The notes under the pieces were generated by a model. The model made no database searches, had not been told where the DNA came from, and saw nothing but the letters and a program-made list of their open reading frames with translations. Source: Oscillospiraceae bacterium (GTDB taxonomy: Bacteria > Bacillota > Clostridia > Oscillospirales > CAG-382). From it: a DNA stretch of 64,000 nt. The position numbers were made by a program, and so were the translations under genes. Shown here one piece after another: positions 1 to 7,734 of the stretch. The stretch spans positions 1-64,000 of the forward strand of contig SVRD01000004.1 in assembly GCA_015064955.1 (NCBI GenBank), in the 5' to 3' direction. Positions within the stretch are counted from its first letter, which is position 1. Each line of letters opens with the position of its first letter.

Positions 1-210
1 TATCTTTCCGAACACCTCGATCTCGTTCTCATCATCGCCGAACCGATAGTCGCCGGACCGCTTGATTGCCAAGTCGATATACTCGGGCTTAATGTTCGGA
101 AATAGCCGCCTCAGTTCCTCCGCCCCGATAATGAGAGAGCGGCCTCGCCTCGGGAAATCCCGATTCAGAGCCGCTCCGTTTTTACTATTTACTTGTTTCT
201 TCCGTACCAT
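1..210 (-). CDS. Hypothetical protein, N-terminal part, cut by window edge
   Basis: An open frame reads from ATG (208-210) to the left edge with no stop, giving at least 70 residues. A strong AAGGAGGT ribosome binding site lies 7-8 nt upstream of the ATG, so the start is well supported. The protein begins MVRKKQVNSK and continues with a basic stretch (RRGR) and an acidic stretch near the edge (DDENE). I do not recognise a family. It lies downstream of the Hachiman helicase gene with a gap of about 65 nt and uses more G/C at third positions than that gene, so it may have a different origin. It may belong to a mobile element, but nothing seen here proves that. Confidence 0.6.
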   Translation of the reverse strand, partial: MVRKKQVNSKNGAALNRDFPRRGRSLIIGAEELRRLFPNIKPEYIDLAIKRSGDYRFGDDENEIEVFGKI

Positions 211-274
211 ATGTACTACCTCCTTTTCGTGGTAGCACACACAATATCACAGAAACGAACGGAAGTCCAGAGTA

Positions 275-2875
275 TTAAACAAATATTTCTGGATAATTTA
301 TTTTTACCGTTTCAATTGCACGCACCAAATCGCCAGAAACAAGTGTCATTATATCTTGTTCAATAATAATTTCACCATTAACCTTTTTTATGTGATTCGA
401 ATATGGAAATTTAAGCAATTGCAAAGCTTGTTCTCTTGAAAAACCATGTTTTTGAAGGTCGATAACTAAATCATTATTTGTTCCGTACTCCACATAGTCA
501 TACCAATCATTGACCAGCGCCTCTTTCCCGCGCACTTTAATAACGGCCTCAGAAAATCTAAGAAAGTACATAGAAAATTTGTAATTTATTACATGTTCTA
601 TGTCTTTCATTACTTCGTTAATGATTTGATTTTTATGTTTTGTTGATCCGTTATAAGCCTCCAAATGATAGACTGGGTTGTACGAAACAAGATTTCCTCC
701 ATATCTATCATAGTGATTAATTGCTCCGCGAATAATTTCATGCATACCTTTACTGGACATCCATTGAGTCAATATAACCGCATAATAACTTAATTTGTCG
801 CCTTTTCCAAGCGTATCTTTTTCATAAATACTCCATTGAAAAATTGCAGACAACCTTCTAAGAAATGCAAGGCACTCTTGATACTCCAAAAATTGAGGAT
901 AGTTTATATCGGTTTGTTTTATCGCCTTAAACAACGATTCTTTTTGTTTTGCAGAAACATTGATGTCGTCATCATCTTGTACTATACTCGAAAACAAGTT
1001 TCTAATGTCTATGATATTTTGTGGTTGCAAAACGCTATTTTTTCTAAAATCTCTAACTATATAGCTATCCCTCTTTGAACACAAATCATGCAATAGCATG
1101 TTAAGGCACTTGCTTGCATATTCATAAGTTATTTCTGTAAATCCACGATCCGAATACTTTTCTCCTTCTTGAAGAAGATTTGTTCTCCCTTGCAGCAAAG
1201 TGTCAACAATTAATTTCTTGTGCTTCTTTTCCAATGCCTTTTGTGGCAACAAAGATTGTTTTGGCAACGGAGCAAGCAAAACTTCGTTATAGAAATTTTG
1301 CTCACGAATATTTTCAATAATCAAGAAGACATTACCAAATTCGTTTAATGTTACTCTTCCTGCTCGCCCAATCAAATTGAATGCATCAATTACAGACATT
1401 TTGGCAGAACCTTTTTTATTGTCAAATACAAACAGGTTATCAACAGGAACATTAACGCCCTCCAATAACGTACTTGTGCAGAAACAATATCTAATATAGC
1501 CTTTTCTAAGAAGTTGCTCAATCTGAGAACGGATTTCGGCAGGCAAAGCCCCTATATGGAATGCTATTCTTTTGCGAATTAAGTTAGCTAAATAATATTC
1601 GTTATGTATTTTTTGTTCTATTTGCCTTGCAACACTATCCAACTCTTTATATATCTGTGAGCTTGTATCGCATGTAGATTCTCCGTTAATCAAGCCCATT
1701 AATTGGTTCGCATAGTCTATAGCTTTATTAGCTGATGAAACATAGATAAGATTGCATTTCCCCCGTCCAAGAGTAAGTAAAGCCTGCATTTTATCTAAAA
1801 TAAGCCCTTCAAAGCTACCACACGAAACCATACTGTTGGAAATGTTATTAACAACAGAATATTCTTTAGTTTGAAAATCCAAATATATTTTGTTCTGTAC
1901 TACTGGCGAAAAAGCAAAGGCTCTTCCTCCAGATTGATTATCAGACTGGGTATAGAAGTCTGTCAACTCAAGATATACATCAGGGTTGGGAATGACAGGT
2001 GAAGCAAAATAAACATTGGTATCATTCTTCCCTCTAAGCATATCAAGAATTTTATAGTAAATAACACTGCGCTTATCTTTGTCAGATATTTTATGTGCTT
2101 CATCAATAAAAATATAGCTGAACTGAATCGAAGATTGCTTGAGAAGTGAGTAATATAGTCTCTCTGGAGTTAATACCGCAATGTATTTTTCTTCGGGATG
2201 CACGGATGCAATATTCGTTACCACCTTGTGCTTATTTAAGCCCAATTTGTCTCTAAAATCTATAATTAGCCCATTGGCAATTTCGGATAACAATGCCCTT
2301 GTTGGAACAACTATAACAAAGTTTTGACAATTATTATCCGACAACTTATTCTTAATAAATGTCTTTATTACGAAAGTTTTTCCCATTGATGTAGGCGCTG
2401 AAAAACTATAAAACTGATTTCTATTAAGTTCACTCAGTACCCGTTTTTGTGTGTCAAACAAGGAGTTCTCGGTGTCAGGAGAGAGGTTTTCTATTCTATG
2501 CTGCTCTATTTCTATTCCTCTCAAAAACTCGTATTCTGCGCCTGAAAGCATATCATGCTTTTTAAGCAAAGAATATGATGCGAAATTAGATACGTTTTGA
2601 TATACACTTTCTTTAACACATTTCACCTCATCATTTTGAGGGAAAACCTGCGACAAAATAATTACTATTTGCTGTGCAATATTATTGTGTTTTTCTTCGT
2701 TTGATAACGACAGCAAATCTGCATAATTTAATAAAAGTCTATGTTCGTCACCAAATTGAAAACGCTCATTTGTTAACAATAGCTTTGCATAGTCGGCCAA
2801 CAAATTTCCATAAGCTTTTTGCAATTTATAATCATCTAAAATGTTTTTCAAAATAAGATTCGACAATTTATCCAT
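275..2875 (-). CDS. hamB: Hachiman defence helicase HamB (SF2, DEAH-type)
   Basis: This 866-aa protein is a superfamily 2 helicase. Seen: Walker A PTSMGKT (about residues 161-167), DEAH box IFIDEAH (255-261), a CTSTLLEGVNVP segment (about 466-477) and motif VI GRAGR (503-507), followed by a long unassigned C-terminal half. The gene overlaps the 3' end of the upstream DUF1837-type gene by 8 bp (2868-2875), so the two are translationally coupled. In Hachiman systems HamA is the DUF1837 nuclease and HamB the helicase that senses damaged or foreign DNA and releases HamA. The pairing, order and length fit this well. The HamB assignment comes from motifs plus the partner; as a single gene it would only be called a DEAD/DEAH helicase. 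It is the last gene of the minus-strand defence operon. Confidence 0.88.
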   Translation of the reverse strand: MDKLSNLILKNILDDYKLQKAYGNLLADYAKLLLTNERFQFGDEHRLLLNYADLLSLSNEEKHNNIAQQIVIILSQVFPQNDEVKCVKESVYQNVSNFASYSLLKKHDMLSGAEYEFLRGIEIEQHRIENLSPDTENSLFDTQKRVLSELNRNQFYSFSAPTSMGKTFVIKTFIKNKLSDNNCQNFVIVVPTRALLSEIANGLIIDFRDKLGLNKHKVVTNIASVHPEEKYIAVLTPERLYYSLLKQSSIQFSYIFIDEAHKISDKDKRSVIYYKILDMLRGKNDTNVYFASPVIPNPDVYLELTDFYTQSDNQSGGRAFAFSPVVQNKIYLDFQTKEYSVVNNISNSMVSCGSFEGLILDKMQALLTLGRGKCNLIYVSSANKAIDYANQLMGLINGESTCDTSSQIYKELDSVARQIEQKIHNEYYLANLIRKRIAFHIGALPAEIRSQIEQLLRKGYIRYCFCTSTLLEGVNVPVDNLFVFDNKKGSAKMSVIDAFNLIGRAGRVTLNEFGNVFLIIENIREQNFYNEVLLAPLPKQSLLPQKALEKKHKKLIVDTLLQGRTNLLQEGEKYSDRGFTEITYEYASKCLNMLLHDLCSKRDSYIVRDFRKNSVLQPQNIIDIRNLFSSIVQDDDDINVSAKQKESLFKAIKQTDINYPQFLEYQECLAFLRRLSAIFQWSIYEKDTLGKGDKLSYYAVILTQWMSSKGMHEIIRGAINHYDRYGGNLVSYNPVYHLEAYNGSTKHKNQIINEVMKDIEHVINYKFSMYFLRFSEAVIKVRGKEALVNDWYDYVEYGTNNDLVIDLQKHGFSREQALQLLKFPYSNHIKKVNGEIIIEQDIMTLVSGDLVRAIETVKINYPEIFV

Positions 2876-3815
2876 TTTTAATATCCCCCCATTTTAAATG
2901 AGGACTACCAGAGGTAAGTGACTCTATTATCGTTTTTCGATCACGCATAGCATTATGAAACGGCAAAAAGTAAAAATTAAACTCATAATTGCTAATGTTG
3001 TAATGATTTATGTATTCTATAATTTTTGCTTTATAGGAAATAACTTGATTAATATTCTCAGCAATTACTTTTTTATCGTATTCGTCTGAAGTATCGGTAT
3101 CGCCTTTATAATCAATGCTATATCCAATAAAAATACCAAAAACAGTTTCTTTTTTCTTTCTCGGCACCGATAGAATATATTCCTTGAGAATATTGGCTTC
3201 TTCTTCGTCGGACAATTGATTCATTAAATGTGTATCCAAAAGATTTCTGTCATGGACATTTTCCGTCAAGTAAGTATTAACAGAAGCAAATGCTGCTTTT
3301 ATACCATCATCAAGATCATTTTGTATTTTAGCTTCTCCAATAACAAGCTGTAATATTTTTCTTCCATCCGCTGTTTCTCTAAATTTAAAATGGATGCCAT
3401 CGCTACCTTTAACATAATCCCTTGGACCAGTTTTCAGTTCCACCTTGCTAAACAATTTAGGAGCACCCATATCTTGTTCCAAAAACAAGTATAACAATAT
3501 TTCTCCTAACTCGCCTCCGGCACCTTTATCTTTATCGGATGTAACATCTCTTAAATGGCTGATCGCATCAAGTGTGGCAAAATTTCTTTTGGCTGGATCG
3601 TTTTCAATTTCGGTGTTTTTTCTTCTGTCAAAAACGTATCTCGTTATATTCGACAGAATATATTGGTACAGCTCGTCATAATTAAAAAGTTTATTCTCTG
3701 TATTCAGCATAAAAAGTCTAAGCTTGTTTTGGTTGACAATGTCAAACTCAATCTCAGACACTTTATTAAATATACCAAATCCTTCAGAAAACGATGTGTT
3801 TTTAAATTCTGCCAC
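2868..3815 (-). CDS. hamA: Hachiman defence nuclease HamA (DUF1837)
   Basis: This 315-aa protein has the DUF1837 pattern: GELGE (101-105), a KGSDGIHF segment (136-143) and GEAK (160-163). The D139 and E161-x-K163 arrangement matches a PD-(D/E)xK nuclease core. HamA proteins degrade DNA when released by HamB during phage attack, causing abortive infection. The start is GTG (3813-3815), preceded by AAGGAG at 7-nt spacing. The gene begins 18 nt after the deformylase-like gene ends, and its last codons overlap the hamB start. The coupling to a helicase of the right size is the main reason to name the system Hachiman. All three catalytic-type residues are present, so the nuclease should be active. 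Confidence 0.88.
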   Translation of the reverse strand: MAEFKNTSFSEGFGIFNKVSEIEFDIVNQNKLRLFMLNTENKLFNYDELYQYILSNITRYVFDRRKNTEIENDPAKRNFATLDAISHLRDVTSDKDKGAGGELGEILLYLFLEQDMGAPKLFSKVELKTGPRDYVKGSDGIHFKFRETADGRKILQLVIGEAKIQNDLDDGIKAAFASVNTYLTENVHDRNLLDTHLMNQLSDEEEANILKEYILSVPRKKKETVFGIFIGYSIDYKGDTDTSDEYDKKVIAENINQVISYKAKIIEYINHYNISNYEFNFYFLPFHNAMRDRKTIIESLTSGSPHLKWGDIKNG

Positions 3816-3833
3816 TTTTATTCTCCTTAAATA

Positions 3834-4259
3834 TTATATCAAAATTCCGTTGCAATGATCCACTTCATGCTGGATAATCTGCGCCGTCCAGCCGGTGTAG
3901 GTCTTGATGCGGGTTTGCAGTTCCGTGGTCTGGAACTTTACCTTGATGGTTTTATAACGTTTACAAGACCTGGGACCGCCGAGAAGAGACAGGCAACCTT
4001 CCTCGGTGTCGTACGCGTCGCCTTTCTTTATAATCTCGGGATTGAGCATCACGGTATAGGTAGGCACTCGTCCGCTCTCGTCAAGAAAAGCGATTATACG
4101 CTTGCGCACACCGATCATATTCGCCGCCATGCCGACGCAGCTTTCTCTGTGCGCCATCAGCGTGTCAAGCAAGTCCTGTGCGACCTGCAAATCTTCTTTT
4201 GTAGCGACCTCCGACTTTCCTGCAAGGAAGATGGGATCGTGCATCAGTTCTTTAATCAT
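3834..4259 (-). CDS. Peptide deformylase-like metallohydrolase
   Basis: This 141-aa protein has the metal-site motifs of peptide deformylase: EGCLS (87-91, Cys ligand C89) and QHEVDH (130-135, His ligands with catalytic Glu132). Deformylases remove the N-formyl group from new proteins. Motif 1, normally GxGxAAxQ, reads CVGMAANM (41-48), so its first Gly is Cys and its Gln, which helps bind the formyl group, is Met. Short clostridial deformylase paralogues can look like this, but a changed substrate range is possible. It lies between the chloramphenicol acetyltransferase gene (24 nt upstream) and hamA (18 nt downstream) on the same strand. It is probably an accessory paralogue and not the housekeeping def. 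Confidence 0.82.
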   Translation of the reverse strand: MIKELMHDPIFLAGKSEVATKEDLQVAQDLLDTLMAHRESCVGMAANMIGVRKRIIAFLDESGRVPTYTVMLNPEIIKKGDAYDTEEGCLSLLGGPRSCKRYKTIKVKFQTTELQTRIKTYTGWTAQIIQHEVDHCNGILI

Positions 4260-4283
4260 AGATGTTATCTTTCCGCTTTCTCA

Positions 4284-4901
4284 TCAAAACTCGTCGATAT
4301 ACTTTTGCAGTTTCTCCACGAACATTCCCACATGGTAGCCGTCGCAAACGGCGTGATGTACCTGTATCGCTAAGGGGAGCATCCGTTTGCCGTCGCGCTC
4401 GAAATACTTGCCCATGGTGAAAATCGGCAGAAGGAACTTGCCTTCATCGTACACGTTGATGTTGAATCCCGTGAATTCGAGCCACGGAACCATGGAAATA
4501 TTGAAAGAGTTAGCCGGTGTTCCGTCCTTGGGCGCGTAGCGTGTGGACGTGCTGTATTTTGCAGAATCTTCCTCATAGTTTCGGAGGAACGTGTCATAAT
4601 CCTCTGAAAAATACGACCAAATGCCCGAAAAGTTCTTGTTTTCCTTGTTGAAAACGGTGTACATCGGGTGCATATCGTCATAGATGCCCAGCCCCTCGGC
4701 GGTCAACGAGGTTCGGAATTCGGGCATATCGTTGACGGTTTTCGTTAACAGCCAGATCATAGCGGGATACAGCTTTTGACCTTTGAGCCTGGTGATGTCG
4801 AGGTTGACAGAAACGGAGTAGGTGCATACCACCTCACCTATGAAGTGCTCGTAGAACTCCCTGCGTTCCCAGTTTTCGATGTCGATCAGTTTGAATGCCA
4901 T
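4284..4901 (-). CDS. cat: Chloramphenicol O-acetyltransferase family (CAT type A)
   Basis: The protein is 205 aa from the ATG at 4899-4901, which follows AGAAAGG; an upstream in-frame start has no better site. It contains the CAT signature HHAVCDGYH (about 182-190) with catalytic His183, and an N-terminal FYEHF segment typical of the family. CAT enzymes are trimers that acetylate chloramphenicol with acetyl-CoA. The canonical motif has F where this has Y, and distant CAT-fold relatives may use other substrates, so resistance is likely but not certain. The gene start abuts the TipAS-domain gene end (4904). It sits in a run of four small drug- or metabolite-handling genes inside the defence operon. 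Confidence 0.85.
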   Translation of the reverse strand: MAFKLIDIENWERREFYEHFIGEVVCTYSVSVNLDITRLKGQKLYPAMIWLLTKTVNDMPEFRTSLTAEGLGIYDDMHPMYTVFNKENKNFSGIWSYFSEDYDTFLRNYEEDSAKYSTSTRYAPKDGTPANSFNISMVPWLEFTGFNINVYDEGKFLLPIFTMGKYFERDGKRMLPLAIQVHHAVCDGYHVGMFVEKLQKYIDEF

Positions 4902-4903
4902 GA

Positions 4904-5278
4904 TTATACCTTTCTGCAATAGACCGCAATGGCTTCTGCCGCAAATTCGGCAGTTCCTTTTCCGTACTTGTCGATGTTTTTCTTGAATCGCTCGTCGGCG
5001 ACATACATTTTACCAAGGCCTGCGAGAATCTCGTAGGTGCAGGTGTAGTAGTTCTCCGTGATGTGTGCCTGAAGTTTTACGACAAGCGCCTTTGCTTCGG
5101 CTGAATCGGCGGCTACACCGCTGTTTTTGAGCGCAGCAAACTCGGCAAAGATCGCCATCAAGCCACCGTTTGCCTCTGTCCACTTTTCTTTTGTGTAATT
5201 CTTTGTCTTTTGCTCGTGCTCGCGGTAGGCATCGGTGTTGCCCCAGCGCTCACGAGCTTCGGTTTCGTAGCTTTTCAT
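4904..5278 (-). CDS. Stand-alone TipAS antibiotic-recognition domain protein
   Basis: This 124-aa protein starts at the ATG at 5276-5278 after GAGGTG. It has the TipAS pattern: RWGNTDAYREH near the N terminus, NYYTCTYEILAGL, then MYVADERFKKNID and a final AVYC. TipAS domains are helical and bind thiopeptide or related antibiotics. They usually form the C terminus of MerR-family regulators such as TipA. Here the MerR DNA-binding half is absent and the protein is complete as a single domain, resembling drug-sequestering proteins such as AlbA. The gene follows the NUDIX gene with an overlap of a few bases and precedes cat. Drug sequestration is inferred from the family. Confidence 0.8.
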   Translation of the reverse strand: MKSYETEARERWGNTDAYREHEQKTKNYTKEKWTEANGGLMAIFAEFAALKNSGVAADSAEAKALVVKLQAHITENYYTCTYEILAGLGKMYVADERFKKNIDKYGKGTAEFAAEAIAVYCRKV

Positions 5279-5661
5279 TTGTACACCTCGCAAATCTTTG
5301 CAAGTATTTCTTCATCTGCCGGGCAGAATTCGTAATTCGGTATCTCTCTCGGCGTGATCCATTTGATGTCATTATGTTCCAGCTTCTGCGGCTCGCCCTC
5401 GGCAATGGTGGCGTTGAACAGCGTCAAATGCACCGTCAAGTCGGGATATTCGTGGATAACGTCCATAAACACGTCACCAACCGACAGCGTCACGGCAAGC
5501 TCTTCACGGCACTCGCGAATGAGCGCTTGTTCTTTTGTCTCGCCTGGCTCCACCTTGCCGCCAACAAATTCCCACAAAAGCCCTCTCGCCTTGTGCGCCG
5601 GGCGTTGGCATATCATGAATTTATCGTTGTCCCATATCAGGGCTGCTACTACTTCGGTCAT
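5275..5661 (-). CDS. NUDIX hydrolase, MutT-like
   Basis: The protein is about 128 aa and carries a full Nudix box: GGKVEPGE followed by RECREEL, preceded by LLWEFVGG. Such enzymes hydrolyse nucleoside diphosphates linked to another group; MutT-like members clean 8-oxo-dGTP or modified CTP. The start is unclear. The ATG at 5659-5661 has a weak site, while a TTG at 5671-5673 sits 3 nt after AAAGGA and would overlap the HNH gene stop. I use the ATG. It is tightly coupled to both neighbours. In a defence island it could serve nucleotide pools, but a plain housekeeping role is equally possible. Confidence 0.82.
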   Translation of the reverse strand: MTEVVAALIWDNDKFMICQRPAHKARGLLWEFVGGKVEPGETKEQALIRECREELAVTLSVGDVFMDVIHEYPDLTVHLTLFNATIAEGEPQKLEHNDIKWITPREIPNYEFCPADEEILAKICEVYK

Positions 5662-5669
5662 ATTCTTAA

Positions 5670-6728
5670 TCAAAAATCCTTTAATTTCGAATTATGATAT
5701 TCTATCATTTCTTTTGAGGGAAGGAACCTTGCTGGCAAAGTGATGGATTTTCCATCGTACTTTTCAAAATAATCATAAAACACTTCTGATGTGTACAGCT
5801 CTTTTGCAGTCTTCGATACAACAATTCGATAGTCTGTATCAATCGTAAAAATACCATTATCGAACGCTTCGTGATGTAATGCATTCAACGAAAGTCCATT
5901 ACACGGATTCGTTCTCTCCGTGTTAGGATCACTTACAGCCCACGGTTTTATGTGCGAAGCAATCAATAGCGAAGGAATTGCCAATCCTGTTATGCAACAT
6001 TTTTTATCGTACGCTGACAGAACTGCGCTACGAAAGAAGCCCTGATTTACACGAATCTCAGTTTCGGTTTTTCTCGTTTTACCCGATGGAAGCTTGTCTG
6101 CTAAATCATCGTCATTAATTATGCTTTCCATATATGGTATTTTTTCGACCGTTTCGGACAGTCCCTGCATATTAAGATGATATTCGTCCCATACCACTTT
6201 GTCTAAGGCACTTCCGTGTGCAAGCCCTGATATTCCTCTTTTAGCAAGTTCATCATCAAATCTTCCGAAATTGCCCATTTTCATAGACACGGAAGCTGGA
6301 GTACGACCAAGCAGCTTGGCTAACTCTATAACTTGAGGATGATTCTTATTGATTTTGCCAAACGGAATTTTACAGTACAGAGCCAATGCCAGTACAGTTT
6401 CTTCCTTTGTCCATTTGGTGTGCTGAGAGGTTGTATATTTGAAGAATGCAAAGAAGTACTTGAGTGCTGCCTTGACATATCCATTTTCCAAATATGATCT
6501 TTGCCCTCTACCAGTCAAAAACAATAGCATCCCGTTATATAACGCGCTATGCTTATCGTGAATATCGTTTTCCAGCTCTTTTATTAACGCTATAGATTGA
6601 GCATCAATAGATGTGATGTTCAAATAATCGCAGAGATACTCTATGGCTTTTGCGTACGACCGAGCTTTTCCTGAATCCACGCCCGGTGTTTTGCAGTACT
6701 CTTCAAATTGGTTGAAAAATTCTTGCAT
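5670..6728 (-). CDS. HNH endonuclease (putative restriction enzyme)
   Basis: This 352-aa protein ends in an HNH_2-type nuclease domain: CCITGL, LLIASHIKPW, a PCNGLSLN segment and HHEAFDNGIF, giving the His-Asn-His metal site at about residues 245-310. Upstream of it is a conserved segment (TKEETVLALALYCKIPFGK and LLGRTPASVSMKM) seen in many HNH_2 proteins. The first 100 residues are unassigned and mostly helical. The start ATG follows AAGGAG. It lies 34 nt after a C5 methyltransferase gene in the same direction. That pairing suggests a second restriction-modification unit nested in the operon, but specificity cannot be read from sequence. Confidence 0.85.
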   Translation of the reverse strand: MQEFFNQFEEYCKTPGVDSGKARSYAKAIEYLCDYLNITSIDAQSIALIKELENDIHDKHSALYNGMLLFLTGRGQRSYLENGYVKAALKYFFAFFKYTTSQHTKWTKEETVLALALYCKIPFGKINKNHPQVIELAKLLGRTPASVSMKMGNFGRFDDELAKRGISGLAHGSALDKVVWDEYHLNMQGLSETVEKIPYMESIINDDDLADKLPSGKTRKTETEIRVNQGFFRSAVLSAYDKKCCITGLAIPSLLIASHIKPWAVSDPNTERTNPCNGLSLNALHHEAFDNGIFTIDTDYRIVVSKTAKELYTSEVFYDYFEKYDGKSITLPARFLPSKEMIEYHNSKLKDF

Positions 6729-6762
6729 TATAGCATCTCCTTTTTAGCATCTATAGTTGGCT

Positions 6763-7734
6763 TTACTCCATTGCTATTTTTATTTGTTCCGCTATTCGCT
6801 TAATAATTGGTACACAAACGGAATTGCCTACTTGCTTATACGCATTCCGCATAGGTGTTCCAGGAGCAAACTTGAAATCATTCGGAAACCCTTGCAGTTT
6901 AAGGCACTCGTACGGTGTTAACCGTCGTATTCCATAGTCATCAAGAATAATCGGGACACGCTCGTGATTACAAGTAGCCATATACGCTATCAATGTCGGA
7001 CATATCGTATATGCCTTTGGCGATACTCCATAATCATAAATCCTATATACACAGTCTCTACGTGTAACAAGAGTTTTCAATTTGCTGAAATGCTGATTGG
7101 AATTGTCGTAATAATAGCAATCGCTGTGCTTTACACTGCGTTCAAACAGAGTTTCTATCTTTTGAGTAAGCGGAATAGGGGCAGGAAATGAAAACTTTGA
7201 ACAAACCGAATCATCTAAAAAGCCAACAATGAAAACACGTGCACGTTTTTGAGGAATATTGCCATATTCATACGGCTCCAACACTTTATACTTAAAGGAA
7301 TATCCCAACGGTGCTAATGCATTATATACAGTTAAAAATGATTTTCCATCGTCATGCTCAATTAGATTTTCTACGTTTTCCAAGAAGATCACCTTTGGGT
7401 TTTTCGCTTCGACCACTCTCACAACTTGAAAAAACAAATTGCCTCGTGAATCTTCAAAGCCTCTCTGACTTCCTGCAGTTGAAAAAGATTGGCACGGGAA
7501 ACCAGCGGTTAAAACATCGAAGTCAGGTATTTCATTGGCTTCGATGTTTTTTATATCGCCCACTACAATAGAACTGTCACCCAAATTATACCTATAGGTA
7601 TCTGCTGCACTTTTATCTATCTCATTTGCCCAAACAATATCAAATCCTGCTTGGGCAAATCCAAGATCTATTCCACCTATCCCCGCGAATAAACTCGCAA
7701 TCTTTAATTTCTTACACCGCGCAATTGTGTCCAT
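6763..7734 (-). CDS. DNA (cytosine-5-)-methyltransferase
   Basis: This is a 323-aa C5-MTase with motifs in order: I FAGIGGIDLGF (about 16-26), IV GFPCQSFS (78-85; Cys is the nucleophile), VI ENVENL (119-124), VIII QKRARVF (162-168), and X YKQVGNSVCVP near the C terminus. It methylates cytosine using S-adenosylmethionine. The start is taken as ATG (7732-7734); a TTG three codons upstream is possible. Its start lies 23 nt inside the end of the AlwI-like nuclease gene, so expression is coupled. It could be the partner of the HNH nuclease that follows or a third modification activity for the upstream system. Confidence 0.92.
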   Translation of the reverse strand: MDTIARCKKLKIASLFAGIGGIDLGFAQAGFDIVWANEIDKSAADTYRYNLGDSSIVVGDIKNIEANEIPDFDVLTAGFPCQSFSTAGSQRGFEDSRGNLFFQVVRVVEAKNPKVIFLENVENLIEHDDGKSFLTVYNALAPLGYSFKYKVLEPYEYGNIPQKRARVFIVGFLDDSVCSKFSFPAPIPLTQKIETLFERSVKHSDCYYYDNSNQHFSKLKTLVTRRDCVYRIYDYGVSPKAYTICPTLIAYMATCNHERVPIILDDYGIRRLTPYECLKLQGFPNDFKFAPGTPMRNAYKQVGNSVCVPIIKRIAEQIKIAME

